From Actinobacteria bacterium HGW-Actinobacteria-7 (lineage in GTDB: Bacteria; Actinomycetota; Coriobacteriia; Anaerosomatales; PHET01): a stretch of DNA of 34,435 bases. The notes below the pieces were generated by a model. That model ran no database searches and was not told where the DNA came from. It worked only from the letters and a program-made list of their open reading frames with translations. This document shows positions 1 through 9,790 of this stretch, one piece after another. Position numbers and translations under genes: made by a program. Location of the stretch: NCBI GenBank assembly GCA_002841275.1, contig PHET01000001.1, forward strand, positions 1-34,435, given 5' to 3'. Every line of letters starts with the position of its first letter. Position 1 is the first letter of the stretch.

Positions 1-404
1 ACCGCTGCCGTCCCGTCGGTGATCTTCACAGAACGGAGACTGGTCCCCGCAGGTATCGCGGAGCTCAGTCCTTGGTCCTTCTCGGTGGGCGTGGGTCCCG
101 CTAGCAGCGCTTTGAGCGCCGATTCCGCCACCGCGGGAGCCTTCAGTACCCGTGAGGCCGCTGCCACCTTCTCGTCCGAGAGGAAGTAGACGCTGGCCGC
201 CGCTTGGTTCAGGTGGGGTTCCACGGGCTGCACCGCTGACGGTATCGCAGCGGTCGCTGAGGAAGGCACCGACGAGGGTGAAGGCGTCGCGGTTGTCACC
301 TGCTCGGCGAGTTTGGCGGGTTGCGGTTTCGCCCTGCAACCGCTGGTGCCAAGCACGGCCCCGACGAGTGCCGCTGCGAGCACGATCGACAGCAGTGATC
401 TCAT
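1..404 (-). CDS. GerMN-domain lipoprotein, N-terminal part (cut by window edge)
   Basis: Reading leftward from the ATG at 404-402, the frame stays open to base 1 (134 full codons). Residues 1-22 are a lipoprotein signal peptide (basic start, hydrophobic alanine/leucine/valine core) ending at Cys23 in a GTSGC context; Thr at -3 makes the lipobox slightly weak. A Pro/Ser/Ala-rich linker follows. From about residue 70 the protein matches the start of a GerMN domain: a VYFL strand, then an ALKALLAGPT segment, then SAIPAGTSLRSV followed by a DGTA strand. The family was named for the spore-germination protein GerM but is widespread in non-sporulating actinobacterial envelope lipoproteins, so no sporulation role is implied. 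A ribosome site AGGGGGA lies at about 412-418. It is divergent from the pyr operon. The C-terminus is unseen, so further domains are unknown. I am confident in the lipoprotein and in GerMN. Confidence 0.82.
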   Translation of the reverse strand, partial: MRSLLSIVLAAALVGAVLGTSGCRAKPQPAKLAEQVTTATPSPSSVPSSATAAIPSAVQPVEPHLNQAAASVYFLSDEKVAAASRVLKAPAVAESALKALLAGPTPTEKDQGLSSAIPAGTSLRSVKITDGTAA

Positions 405-440
405 GACCGGTTCCCCCTGAATCCAGCGTTGACTAAGCAC

Positions 441-446
441 ACTATA
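441..446 (-). promoter_or_regulatory. Candidate -10 box for the GerMN lipoprotein gene
   Basis: On the minus strand 446-441 reads TATAGT, five of six matches to the sigma70-type -10 consensus. It lies about 37 bases before the start codon, which would give a leader of about 30 bases. I see no convincing -35 box at 16-18 bp spacing, so this is a weak call. The rest of 447-529 holds no gene or recognisable motif. Confidence 0.35.
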
Positions 447-529
447 TGTTCCGCGCTGTCGAAGCGCATACCCGCGCGTTGCCCTTCGGTCACCAAGCGG
501 TTCATCGCCTGCCATCGTCGATCTCGCGC

Positions 530-558
530 TTGCTCTCAGCCATCTTGTGAGATAGATT
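530..558 (+). promoter_or_regulatory. Candidate promoter of the pyr operon
   Basis: TTGCTC (530-535) is separated by exactly 17 bp from TAGATT (553-558). Matches to TTGACA/TATAAT are 3/6 and 4/6. Transcription would start near 565, immediately before the PyrR-like element at 571, so that the element sits at the 5' end of the leader. The TTGACC at 562-567 is a poorer choice because it would leave the PyrR element untranscribed. Confidence 0.5.
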
Positions 559-570
559 GTGTTGACCTTT

Positions 571-1268
<698 letters not shown>

Positions 1269-2204
1269 ATGCTCTCGACGCGCCACATCATCGACGTCCA
1301 GGACATGACCGTCGACGATATCAACTTGATCTTGGACACGGCCGAGTCGTTCAAGGAGGTCAACGAGCGCCGCATCAAGAAGCTCCCTACGCTTCGCGGG
1401 CGTACCGTGGTCAACCTCTTCCTCGAGCCATCCACACGTACGCGCACGAGCTTCGAGATCGCAGCCAAGCGCCTGTCGGCCGACGGCATCAACTTCACCG
1501 CGTCGGCATCGGCAACGGTCAAGGGCGAGTCGCTGGCCGACACAGCGGCCACCCTGTCTGCGATGGCGTGCGACCTTGTCGTCATCCGGCACAAATACGC
1601 AGGAGCACCGCGGATTCTGACTCAGCAGATGGACGCACATATCGTCAACGGTGGCGACGGGATGCACCAGCATCCGACCCAGGCGCTGCTCGACCTGTTC
1701 ACCATGCGTGAGAAGCTGGGCAAGCTCGAAGGGCTCCGAGTCGGCATCGTAGGCGATATCGCGCATAGCCGGGTCGCGGGGTCACTCATTCCTGCGCTTC
1801 GCATGGTCGGTGCAACTCCCGTGGTGATTGGGCCACCAACGCTCATGCCCGCCAGACCAGAAGTTCTTGGCGCGGAGTTCGTGCCATCGCTCGACGAGGC
1901 CCTGCCGGGGCTGGATGTCGCCTACCTGCTCCGCGTCCAGATGGAGCGAGCCGAAGGCATGCCGTTCCCCAGTGTCAGGGAGTACTCCCGTCTGTTCGGC
2001 ATGAACAGCCAGCGGGTGGCCATGCTTCCCAATCATGCAATCGTCATGCACCCCGGTCCAATGAACCGCGGTGTTGAGATCTCAGCCGAAGTAGCGGACT
2101 CCGAGCGCTCACTGGTTCTTCACCAGGTCAACTCCGGCGTCGCGGTACGTATGGCCGTCATGTATCTGCTCTTGGGAGGTGAAGCGAGTGGCGCTTCTGC
2201 TTAG
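1269..2204 (+). CDS. pyrB: Aspartate carbamoyltransferase, catalytic subunit
   Basis: The product (311 residues) has the normal length for a catalytic ATCase chain. It contains the carbamoyl-phosphate loop LEPSTRTRTSFE, the second-domain HPTQALLDLFTM motif, the HPGPMNRGVEI signature and the FVPSLDEAL to LLRVQMER region. It condenses carbamoyl phosphate and aspartate to N-carbamoyl-aspartate, the committed pyrimidine step. No regulatory pyrI gene is visible, as is usual in PyrR-controlled operons, where PyrB forms trimers or associates with PyrC. ATG follows the pyrR stop without a gap; AAAGGGGGCG (1251-1260) serves as ribosome site. The 3' end overlaps the pyrC start, which suggests translational coupling. 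Confidence 0.96.
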   Translation: MLSTRHIIDVQDMTVDDINLILDTAESFKEVNERRIKKLPTLRGRTVVNLFLEPSTRTRTSFEIAAKRLSADGINFTASASATVKGESLADTAATLSAMACDLVVIRHKYAGAPRILTQQMDAHIVNGGDGMHQHPTQALLDLFTMREKLGKLEGLRVGIVGDIAHSRVAGSLIPALRMVGATPVVIGPPTLMPARPEVLGAEFVPSLDEALPGLDVAYLLRVQMERAEGMPFPSVREYSRLFGMNSQRVAMLPNHAIVMHPGPMNRGVEISAEVADSERSLVLHQVNSGVAVRMAVMYLLLGGEASGASA

Positions 2205-3480
2205 AGGAGGTCGCGTTGTCGACCCCGCGGTCGGTCTCGATGAGATCGCCGACATCATCATCCGTGACGGCGTCATCGTGGAGATCGGCCCGGATCTGAC
2301 AATCCCCAAGGGCATCACCATCGAATGCGCCGAGAAGATCGTGGTTCCCGGCCTCGTCGACATACACACGCATCTGCGCGAGCCGGGTTTCGAGTACAAA
2401 GAGGACATCGCAAGTGGTACGCGAGCCGCCGCTCACGGCGGATTCACCGCTGTGTGCGCGATGCCCAATACGAGTCCGATCTGCGACGAGGGCTCCGCCG
2501 TACGCTTCATCGTCGAGCGAGCGGCAGCACACGGCAAGGTCCGCGTCTATCCAATCGGCACCATAACGGTCGCCAGCAAAGGCGCAGCGCTCGCTGAGAT
2601 GGGTGACATGGTGGCAGAGGGTGCCATCGCCTTCTCCGACGACGGCAGCGGCGTGCAAGACACGGGAATGATGCGTCTGGCCATGGACTACGCCAAGCAG
2701 TTCGGCACCACCATACTCAGCCATTGCGAGGACGAGTCGCTTGCCGGCAAAGGCGTGGTGAATGAGGGCGTCGTCTCCACACGACTGGGGCTGGTCGGCT
2801 GGCCGTCCGCGGCCGAGGAGATCCACGTCGCTCGCGACATCGCACTGTGTGAGCTGACCGGTTGCCGCCTGCACCTCGCTCATCTCTCAACGGCGGGCAG
2901 TGTCGCTATGGTTCGAAGCGCAAAGGAGCGCGGACTACCCGTCACGTGCGAGGTGACCCCGCATCACCTCTTCCTCGACGAGGACGCCCTCACTCCTGAA
3001 TACAACACATCGCTCAAGATGAACCCGCCTTTGCGAACAGCCGCGGACAAGGAAGCGTTGATTGCCGGGCTCATCGACGGTACGGTGGATGCGATCGCAA
3101 CAGATCACGCTCCGCACGCGGTTCACGAGAAGGCGCTTGAGTTCGAGCTGGCTCCGTTTGGCTCGACTGGGCTTGAAACCGCGCTCTCACTTGCGATGAC
3201 CCACCTGGTTTCCCGTGATGATTTCTCGATGTCGGACCTCGTCCGCGTCATGGCGCACGGTCCGCGGAGCTGCTTGGGGCTGCCCACTATGCGGCTCGAG
3301 GCAGGCTCGGTTGCCGACATCACGGTCATCGACCCTGAGGCGCGGGTCGAGATCAATGCACCGTTTTTCGAGAGCAAGTCATCGAACTCAGCGTTCATGG
3401 GCACTACACTACTGGGCAAGGCCTCCGAAGTACTTGTCGGCGGACAGTTTGCTCTGCGCAACGGAAAGGTGGTCGACTAG
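2188..3480 (+). CDS. pyrC: Dihydroorotase
   Basis: This is a class I-type dihydroorotase of 430 residues in the amidohydrolase superfamily, which cyclises carbamoyl-aspartate to dihydroorotate. Metal and substrate motifs are visible: DIHTHLREPG near the N-terminus, AMPNT, SHCED in the middle, HHLFL, KMNPPLR, and ATDHAPH with the catalytic Asp. I prefer the GTG at 2188 over the upstream in-frame GTG at 2179, because GGGAGGT (2174-2180) is an excellent ribosome site seven bases before 2188, while 2179 lies inside it. The gene therefore begins 17 bases before the pyrB stop. It abuts carA. Confidence 0.95.
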   Translation: MALLLRGGRVVDPAVGLDEIADIIIRDGVIVEIGPDLTIPKGITIECAEKIVVPGLVDIHTHLREPGFEYKEDIASGTRAAAHGGFTAVCAMPNTSPICDEGSAVRFIVERAAAHGKVRVYPIGTITVASKGAALAEMGDMVAEGAIAFSDDGSGVQDTGMMRLAMDYAKQFGTTILSHCEDESLAGKGVVNEGVVSTRLGLVGWPSAAEEIHVARDIALCELTGCRLHLAHLSTAGSVAMVRSAKERGLPVTCEVTPHHLFLDEDALTPEYNTSLKMNPPLRTAADKEALIAGLIDGTVDAIATDHAPHAVHEKALEFELAPFGSTGLETALSLAMTHLVSRDDFSMSDLVRVMAHGPRSCLGLPTMRLEAGSVADITVIDPEARVEINAPFFESKSSNSAFMGTTLLGKASEVLVGGQFALRNGKVVD

Positions 3481-4743
3481 TTGACCGATCGCATTCCCGC
3501 AACCCTAGCGTTCGAAGATGGACTGATCTTGAGAGGTTGGTCGTGCGGCGCGCCCGGAGAGACCTCTGGCGAGCTGTGCTTCAACACGTCCATGAGCGGC
3601 TATCAGGAAGTCCTGACCGATCCGAGCTACGCCGGGCAGATCGTCACCATGACAGCGCCTCACATCGGCAACTACGGGACCAACGGGGCCGACATGGAGT
3701 CCCGGGGCGTGTTCGCCAAAGGTTTTGTTGTGCGCGAGATGTGCGCGACACCATCGAGTTGGCGCTCTGAGGAATCGCTTCCCGACTTCCTCGTTCGCCA
3801 CAACATCGTCGCCATCGAAGGCATTGATACCCGCCGGGTGGTCCGCCATCTGCGCGAACGTGGCGCGATGCGGTCTGTGCTGTCCACTGTCGACCATGAC
3901 GAGGGTTCGCTCGTCGCAAAGGCCAAGGCAGACCCTGGTCTACTGGGTCGGGACTTGGTCTCCGAGGTCGCCGTTACCGAGGCGTACCAGTGGGGAGAAT
4001 GCGTTCCCGGTGCAACATTGCCGGTGGATACCGGCGTGTTGCCGGTCACTGCCAAGTATCGCATCGTGGCGATGGACTCAGGAATCAAGTACAACATCTT
4101 GCGCAATCTGGCCGAGACTGGCTGCGCCGTGACCGTCGTCCCACCGTCGACCAGTGCTGCAGAAGTCCTGGCGCTTGAGCCCGATGGCGTCTTTCTCGCC
4201 AATGGACCGGGAGATCCCCAGGGCGTCGGCTATCTGTACGCAACACTGCAGGAGTTGCTCGGCTTGGTTCCGGTGTTCGGTATCTGTCTGGGACACCAGA
4301 TGCTCTCACTTGCCGTTGGGGCCGATACCTTCAAGCTGAAGTACGGCCACCGAGGCGGCAACCAGCCTGTCAAGAATCTCGTGAACGGACGAGTTGAGAT
4401 CACCAGCCAGAACCACGGATTCTGTGTCGACTTCGCCAGCATCGGGCCGATCGATGTCGCGCTGAGCGGGGGATTGGACATGCCAGCCGATGATCTGGGC
4501 GCGTGGGTCAAGGCGGGCATCGCCCCGGTTGTGGTTTCCGAACAGTTCGGGCCTGTCCAGCTCACACATGTCAACCTCAACGACATGACCTCCGAGGGCA
4601 TTCGGCTGCTCGAAGTGCCGGCCTTCTCGGTCCAGTACCACCCTGAAGCAGCACCAGGTCCCCACGATGCGCAGTATCTGTTCGGCGAGTTCACACGGAT
4701 GATGGACGGGCTGCCCGCGCCCGTCGGTTCATCAGACGACTAG
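3481..4743 (+). CDS. carA: Carbamoyl-phosphate synthase small (glutaminase) subunit
   Basis: The N-terminal small-subunit domain (FEDGLILRGWSCGAPGETSGE, then NTSMSGYQEVLTDPSY) is followed by a class I glutamine amidotransferase domain with nucleophile Cys269 in GICLGHQM and the His/Glu pair in YHPEAAPGPHD. It hydrolyses glutamine and passes ammonia to CarB. At 420 residues it is longer than the usual 350-390; the excess is an insertion of roughly 35-40 residues (about residues 320-359) between NHGFCVD and LTHVNLND. The start is TTG at 3481, directly after the pyrC stop with AAAGGTGG upstream; no better start fits the conserved N-terminus. Unusually, carB does not follow directly: a stress-protein gene lies between. 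Confidence 0.95.
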   Translation: MTDRIPATLAFEDGLILRGWSCGAPGETSGELCFNTSMSGYQEVLTDPSYAGQIVTMTAPHIGNYGTNGADMESRGVFAKGFVVREMCATPSSWRSEESLPDFLVRHNIVAIEGIDTRRVVRHLRERGAMRSVLSTVDHDEGSLVAKAKADPGLLGRDLVSEVAVTEAYQWGECVPGATLPVDTGVLPVTAKYRIVAMDSGIKYNILRNLAETGCAVTVVPPSTSAAEVLALEPDGVFLANGPGDPQGVGYLYATLQELLGLVPVFGICLGHQMLSLAVGADTFKLKYGHRGGNQPVKNLVNGRVEITSQNHGFCVDFASIGPIDVALSGGLDMPADDLGAWVKAGIAPVVVSEQFGPVQLTHVNLNDMTSEGIRLLEVPAFSVQYHPEAAPGPHDAQYLFGEFTRMMDGLPAPVGSSDD

Positions 4744-4763
4744 GCGAGAAACGGAGTCCAAGG

Positions 4764-5600
4764 ATGGCCATCAACTCGATGCTCGTACCTGTCAGTCTGG
4801 ACGGACGCGACGAAGAGGTGCTCCAGTATGTCTGTGGTCTGGAAGCCCAGTCGGTTCGCCGCGTCATAGTGGCTACTGCAGTCGACTCCACAGGCATGGA
4901 GGCCCCGGTTCTCGCCAAGGAACTCGACAGAGCCCGTGAGCGGCTCGTGGCTATGTGTGCTGAGTTCGCCGACTGCGGTATCGATCTGGAGACCCGTGTG
5001 GTCACCGGCGAGGCCCAGAACGCCATTCTGGCACTCGCTCAGCAGTCGCATGTCGACCTCATATGTTGCGGCACCGAAGGCAAGTCGATCGTCGACTACC
5101 TGTTCTCTGGATCGATTTCAGTGGATCTCTTCTCGGCAGGCCAGATCCGCACGATGACCGTGCGATACGACTTGCTCGAGGCAGCGGCCGACCCGTCCCG
5201 GTTGGGTAGCGATTTCGGCCAGCGACTCGTGATTCCCACTGACTTCTCGGCTTCTGCCACACGTGCATTCCTCTCGGCGTTCGACAGGCCTCCCTGCGCG
5301 ATGTGCGAACTGCACGTGTTGCACGTGCTGAAGCCCGGCGCGACGGGTGGTGAGCGGCGTGACGCAGAGGTGCTGCTTGAGGGGTTGCAGCTCATCGCGC
5401 GCGAGCACGGAGTTGCCATGATCCTTGCCATGCGTGAAGGCGATCCCGCGAAGGTCACGCTGGAGTACCTCAATGAGGTCAACGCCACCGGTGTCATCAC
5501 GGGCCAACACGGCCGCGGGAGACTCCGACAGGTGATGCTGGGTGGCGTCTCGGTGAAGCTGCTTCGGGAAGCACCTTGCCCGGTCGTCGTCCAACCGTAA
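4764..5600 (+). CDS. Tandem-domain universal stress protein (UspA family)
   Basis: The 278 residues form two Usp domains. The first starts with the beta strand NSMLVPVSLDG and ends with a GTEGKS...SGSIS nucleotide-loop variant. The second starts with QRLVIPTDFSASATRAF and ends with GQHGRGRLRQVMLGGVS, close to the G-x2-G-x9-G ATP-binding signature, then APCPVVVQP. Tandem Usp proteins bind ATP/AMP or act as dimers in stress and energy sensing; a specific function cannot be assigned. The gene lies 20 bp after carA and 36 bp before carB on the same strand, with GGAG (4756-4759, within CGGAGTCC) as ribosome site, so it is almost certainly co-transcribed in the pyr operon. That location is odd and is the most informative thing about it. 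Confidence 0.88.
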   Translation: MAINSMLVPVSLDGRDEEVLQYVCGLEAQSVRRVIVATAVDSTGMEAPVLAKELDRARERLVAMCAEFADCGIDLETRVVTGEAQNAILALAQQSHVDLICCGTEGKSIVDYLFSGSISVDLFSAGQIRTMTVRYDLLEAAADPSRLGSDFGQRLVIPTDFSASATRAFLSAFDRPPCAMCELHVLHVLKPGATGGERRDAEVLLEGLQLIAREHGVAMILAMREGDPAKVTLEYLNEVNATGVITGQHGRGRLRQVMLGGVSVKLLREAPCPVVVQP

Positions 5601-5636
5601 GTCCCCGCCCGTTCAGTACCGCCTTAAAGGAGTCAG

Positions 5637-8600
5637 ATGCCCCGCCGCACCGATATCAAGAAGATCCTCGTCATAGGTTCCGGACCGATCATCATCGGCC
5701 AGGCGTGCGAGTTCGACTATTCCGGCGCACAGGCGTGCAAGGTGCTTGAGGACGATGGCTACGAGGTCGTGCTCATCAACAGCAACCCCGCGACAATCAT
5801 GACCGATCCGGGTCTTGCGAGCCGCACCTATGTAGAGCCCATAACCCCTCAGTTCGTTGAGAAGATCATCGCCGCCGAGAGGCCTCAGGCCCTGCTTCCC
5901 ACACTGGGCGGCCAAACCGGTCTCAACTGCGCGGTTGCGTGTGCGGAAGCCGGAATCCTCGACAAATACGGCGTGGAGCTGATCGGCGCAAAGCTGGATG
6001 TCATCAAGAAGGGGGAGGACCGCAAGCTGTTCGCTGAAGCCATGGAGCGAATCGGTCTGGACGTTCCTCGTAGCGGGTATGCCTACAACTTCGAGGACGC
6101 CGAGAGACTCGTGGTCGATCTGAACTACCCCGTCGTCATCAGACCCTCTTACACAATGGGTGGTGCCGGAGGCGGTATCGCCTACAACTCAGAGGAACTG
6201 CGCGACATCGTGACCCAAGGCGTCGCTCTTTCGCCGTCAGGTGAGGTGTTGATCGAAGAGAGCGTCATCGGTTGGAAAGAGTTCGAGATGGAGGTCATGC
6301 GCGACGTCAACGACAACGCCGTGATCGTGTGCTCCATCGAGAACTTCGACCCGATGGGCGTGCACACCGGTGACTCGATCACCGTTGCACCTGCGCAGAC
6401 ACTCACCGACCGCGAATACCAGGCGATGCGCGATGCATCGATCGCCATCCTGCGCGAGATCGGGGTCGAAACCGGCGGTTCGAACGTCCAGTTCGCACTC
6501 AACCCGGCCAACGGGCGCATGACGGTCATCGAGATGAACCCGCGCGTCAGCCGTTCTTCCGCGCTCGCCTCCAAGGCCACCGGTTTTCCGATCGCTAAGA
6601 TCGCGGCGAAGCTCGCGGTAGGCTATACGCTCGACGAGATCACCAACGACATTACACGCGAGACACCTGCGTGCTTCGAGCCGAGCATCGACTACACGGT
6701 TGTCAAGGTTCCCCGATTCGCGTTCGAGAAGTTCAAGGGCACCGACGAGACGCTCACCACGCGCATGAAGTCAGTCGGCGAAGTGATGGCGATCGGGCGC
6801 ACGTTCGAAGAGGCGCTCGGAAAAGCCATGCGCTCACTCGAGAACGGCCGGGACGGCCTGGGTAGTGATGGTAAGGACTCCTTCGAAGAGCACAAGTTCG
6901 ACGAGTTCCTCGCAGTTCCCAATGAGTCTCGCGTGTACTACCTCGCTGAAGCGCTTCGCCGCGGCCGCAGCGTGAGCGAGCTCAACGAGATCACACACAT
7001 AGACCCGTGGTTCCTAGGTAGAATCGAAAAGATCGTCGCGGTCGAGAAGACACTTGCCGGTCGCACTCTGGACGACCTCGATGCCGAGGACCTCCGATGT
7101 GCCAAGCGCACCGGTCTCGCAGACGCGCAGATAGCGTTTCTCACCAGCTCGAGCCAAGCGAGCGTGCGTGCAGTACGCAAGGCGTTGGGAGTCAAGCCAA
7201 CATTCAAGTCCGTCGACACCTGTGCAGCGGAGTTCGCCGCCTACACACCGTACTTCTACAAGACCTACGAAGACGAAGACGAGTTCACCCCAGCCGAGAA
7301 GCCCCGCGCGATCATCCTTGGCGCAGGCCCCAACCGAATCGGACAGGGCATCGAGTTCGACTACTGCTGTGTACACGCCGCGTATGCCCTGCATGACGCC
7401 GGTTTCGAGACGGTCATGGTCAACTGCAACCCGGAGACTGTTTCGACCGACTACGACACGAGTGACCGGCTCTACTTCGAGCCACTGACGTTCGAAGATG
7501 TCATGGACATCGTCGATCGCGAGGATCCTGCGGGATGTGTCGTCACTTTCGGCGGCCAGACGCCGCTCAAGCTCGCAGACGCGCTCGAGGCTGCGGGCGT
7601 ACCCATCATGGGCACCAAGCCTGACGCGATCGATCTGGCCGAGGACCGCAGGCGCTTCTCGGCGGTACTGGATGAGCTTGGAATCCTGTACCCTGCCGCA
7701 GGCACCGCGTCGAGTTTCGTAGAAGCGCTTGAGGTAGCACGCAGAATCGGCTTTCCGCTGTTGGTGCGGCCCAGCTACGTGCTGGGTGGCCGAGGCATGG
7801 TCATCGCGTACGATGAGCGCTACCTCGAGACCTACATGACCGAGGCCACACGAATCTCGCCTGACCACCCGGTGCTGCTTGACCGCTTCCTCGAAGGCGC
7901 GATTGAAGTCGACGTCGACGTGGTCTGCGACGGCGAGACCGTCTACGTGGGCGGGGTCATGGAGCATATCGAGGAGGCCGGTATTCACTCCGGTGACTCG
8001 GCGTGCTGCATCCCCCCGTATTCGCTGGGCAATGAGACCGTAGAGAAGATTCGCGCGCAGGCCAATGCACTAGCACTGCGTCTCGAGGTTCGGGGCCTGA
8101 TGAATGTCCAGTTTGCAGTGAAGGATCAGGTCGTCTACGTGCTTGAGGTCAACCCGCGAGCCAGCCGCACGGTGCCGTTCGTGAGCAAGGCCACCGGCGT
8201 GCCCTTGGCAAAGATCGCCGCGAGGGTGATGGCAGGCGAGAAGCTCGCAACCATGGACCTCCCGCCCGCCGACCGCGACCTGGGCCGCTTCTGCGTCAAG
8301 GAAGCCGTCATGCCCTTCGGGCGCTTCCCGGGCGCTGACAGCGTCCTTGGACCCGAGATGAAGTCCACCGGCGAAGTCATGGGTGTGGCTAACGACTTCC
8401 CCGCGGCCTACGCGAAGTCGCAACTCGCCATCGACTACTCACTGCCTACGAGCGGAACCGCTTTCGTCTCGGTCTGTGAGCGTGACAAGCGACAAGTCGT
8501 TTCGCTTGCCAAACACCTCCAGATCCTGGGCTTCCGTATCATCTCGACTCGCGGCACGGCCAAGACCCTGCGCGCAGCCGGAATCCCGGTCGGCGAAGTC

Positions 8601-8876
8601 ATGAAGAAGCACGAGGGAAGACCGAACGTCATCGACGAGATGGCCAACGGCAACGTCCAGCTGGTGATCAACACACCGTTCGGGCAGGAGACACGCTCCG
8701 ACGGCTATCACATCCGCTCCGCGGCCATTCGCCATGGCATTCCCAACATCACCACCATGCAGGCGGCAGTTGCCGTCGTTCAGGCCATCGAGGCGGTCAA
8801 GGAAGACCGTCTCGGCGTCCGTGCGCTCCAGGACTTCGAGACCTACTCCGCACCGTCTGCGGAGGCTGGCCTGTGA
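5637..8876 (+). CDS. carB: Carbamoyl-phosphate synthase large subunit
   Basis: The full-length protein of 1079 residues carries two homologous halves, each with pre-ATP-grasp and ATP-grasp domains. The first half starts [20 protein letters not shown] and the second near residue 555 with [19 protein letters not shown]. The [18 protein letters not shown] and [18 protein letters not shown] motifs mark the two ATP sites. The C-terminal MGS-like allosteric domain (about 940-1060) includes [18 protein letters not shown]. It makes carbamoyl phosphate from bicarbonate, ammonia and two ATP for PyrB and for arginine synthesis. The ATG at 5637 has AAAGGAG at 5626-5632. The stop overlaps pyrK as GTGA. 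No damage is visible. Confidence 0.97.
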   Translation: MPRRTDIKKILVIGSGPIIIGQACEFDYSGAQACKVLEDDGYEVVLINSNPATIMTDPGLASRTYVEPITPQFVEKIIAAERPQALLPTLGGQTGLNCAVACAEAGILDKYGVELIGAKLDVIKKGEDRKLFAEAMERIGLDVPRSGYAYNFEDAERLVVDLNYPVVIRPSYTMGGAGGGIAYNSEELRDIVTQGVALSPSGEVLIEESVIGWKEFEMEVMRDVNDNAVIVCSIENFDPMGVHTGDSITVAPAQTLTDREYQAMRDASIAILREIGVETGGSNVQFALNPANGRMTVIEMNPRVSRSSALASKATGFPIAKIAAKLAVGYTLDEITNDITRETPACFEPSIDYTVVKVPRFAFEKFKGTDETLTTRMKSVGEVMAIGRTFEEALGKAMRSLENGRDGLGSDGKDSFEEHKFDEFLAVPNESRVYYLAEALRRGRSVSELNEITHIDPWFLGRIEKIVAVEKTLAGRTLDDLDAEDLRCAKRTGLADAQIAFLTSSSQASVRAVRKALGVKPTFKSVDTCAAEFAAYTPYFYKTYEDEDEFTPAEKPRAIILGAGPNRIGQGIEFDYCCVHAAYALHDAGFETVMVNCNPETVSTDYDTSDRLYFEPLTFEDVMDIVDREDPAGCVVTFGGQTPLKLADALEAAGVPIMGTKPDAIDLAEDRRRFSAVLDELGILYPAAGTASSFVEALEVARRIGFPLLVRPSYVLGGRGMVIAYDERYLETYMTEATRISPDHPVLLDRFLEGAIEVDVDVVCDGETVYVGGVMEHIEEAGIHSGDSACCIPPYSLGNETVEKIRAQANALALRLEVRGLMNVQFAVKDQVVYVLEVNPRASRTVPFVSKATGVPLAKIAARVMAGEKLATMDLPPADRDLGRFCVKEAVMPFGRFPGADSVLGPEMKSTGEVMGVANDFPAAYAKSQLAIDYSLPTSGTAFVSVCERDKRQVVSLAKHLQILGFRIISTRGTAKTLRAAGIPVGEVMKKHEGRPNVIDEMANGNVQLVINTPFGQETRSDGYHIRSAAIRHGIPNITTMQAAVAVVQAIEAVKEDRLGVRALQDFETYSAPSAEAGL

Positions 8877-9685
8877 CCCATACCGAACACCCTTTTGTCG
8901 AGCACGTCGAGGTGCTGTCGAATGTGCGCGTCGCTTCGGGCGTCGGTCTTCTGTCACTCACTGCGCCCCGTTGCGCCGCCACCATTCGACCGGGTCAGTT
9001 CGTTCACCTGCGCATCGGGACCCAGACCTCGAATCTCTTGCGCCGGCCGTTCTCGGTGCATCGAGCGTACGGACAGACGATCGAGATCCTGTACCAGGTG
9101 CTGGGAGCCGGAACCCTCCAGCTCGCTGAGAAGGAGCCGGGCGACACCTCGATGGACCTCGTGGGTCCGTTGGGTACTGGCTGGCGGGTTCCGCAGAACA
9201 CTTCTCATGCGTTACTGGTCGCAGGGGGGCTTGGCGCTGCTCCGCTCGGCATGCTTGCAGAACAGCTTGCTGAAGCAGGTATCGCTACAGTGGTCGCCCA
9301 AGGTGCACCTACTGCCGAGCGACTCGTTGCACGAGTGCTATTCGACCGGGTGGCACGTCGCACCGAAGTCGCGACAGACGACGGCAGCGCGGGGGAGCGC
9401 GGCTTCGTCACCGCCGTCACCGCCCGTCTTCTAGCCGCCGAGAAGTTCGATGTCGTCTACACCTGTGGCCCGGAGGTCATGGAACGGGCTGTTATCGCGC
9501 AGTGCCAGGAACGTGGGGTCGCCTGTCAGGTCTCGCTTGAGCGCCTAATGGCGTGCGGCATCGGCGCCTGCCTCTCCTGCGTTGTCACGACGAAGTCCGG
9601 TCTCAAGAGGGCTTGTGTCGATGGGCCCGTCTTCGATGCCGAGGAGGTGCTCTTCGATGCGACGGAGATCCCACCGAAGCACTAG
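8873..9685 (+). CDS. pyrK: Dihydroorotate dehydrogenase electron-transfer subunit
   Basis: This 270-residue protein of the ferredoxin-NADP reductase fold shows the FAD-binding RRPFSVHRA motif, a glycine-rich NAD region ([12 protein letters not shown]), VYTCGPEVM, and a C-terminal [2Fe-2S] cluster site with Cys228, Cys233, Cys236 and Cys248. PyrK pairs with a class 1B PyrD to pass electrons from dihydroorotate to NAD+, the arrangement found in many anaerobes and Gram-positive bacteria. The GTG start at 8873 overlaps the carB stop by four bases, implying coupled translation. Its presence together with pyrD makes the quinone-dependent class 2 enzyme unnecessary here. Confidence 0.94.
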   Translation: MTHTEHPFVEHVEVLSNVRVASGVGLLSLTAPRCAATIRPGQFVHLRIGTQTSNLLRRPFSVHRAYGQTIEILYQVLGAGTLQLAEKEPGDTSMDLVGPLGTGWRVPQNTSHALLVAGGLGAAPLGMLAEQLAEAGIATVVAQGAPTAERLVARVLFDRVARRTEVATDDGSAGERGFVTAVTARLLAAEKFDVVYTCGPEVMERAVIAQCQERGVACQVSLERLMACGIGACLSCVVTTKSGLKRACVDGPVFDAEEVLFDATEIPPKH

Positions 9686-9790
9686 ACCACACATCCCAGC
9701 AGGGTCAGCGCCCTCGGCGTGCGGTCCTGGTCTCGCTTTGGCGCCGGCCGACCCCCGCACACTGCGAGGACGTGGAAGGGGGATGCGCCC

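Noticed and set aside
562-567. TTGACC as the pyr -35 box
   Set aside because: Start would fall beyond 595 and remove the PyrR element from the RNA; the 530/553 pair fits better.
7014-7988. 324-codon minus-strand frame
   Set aside because: It lies wholly antisense to carB, whose conserved motifs run without break through this stretch.
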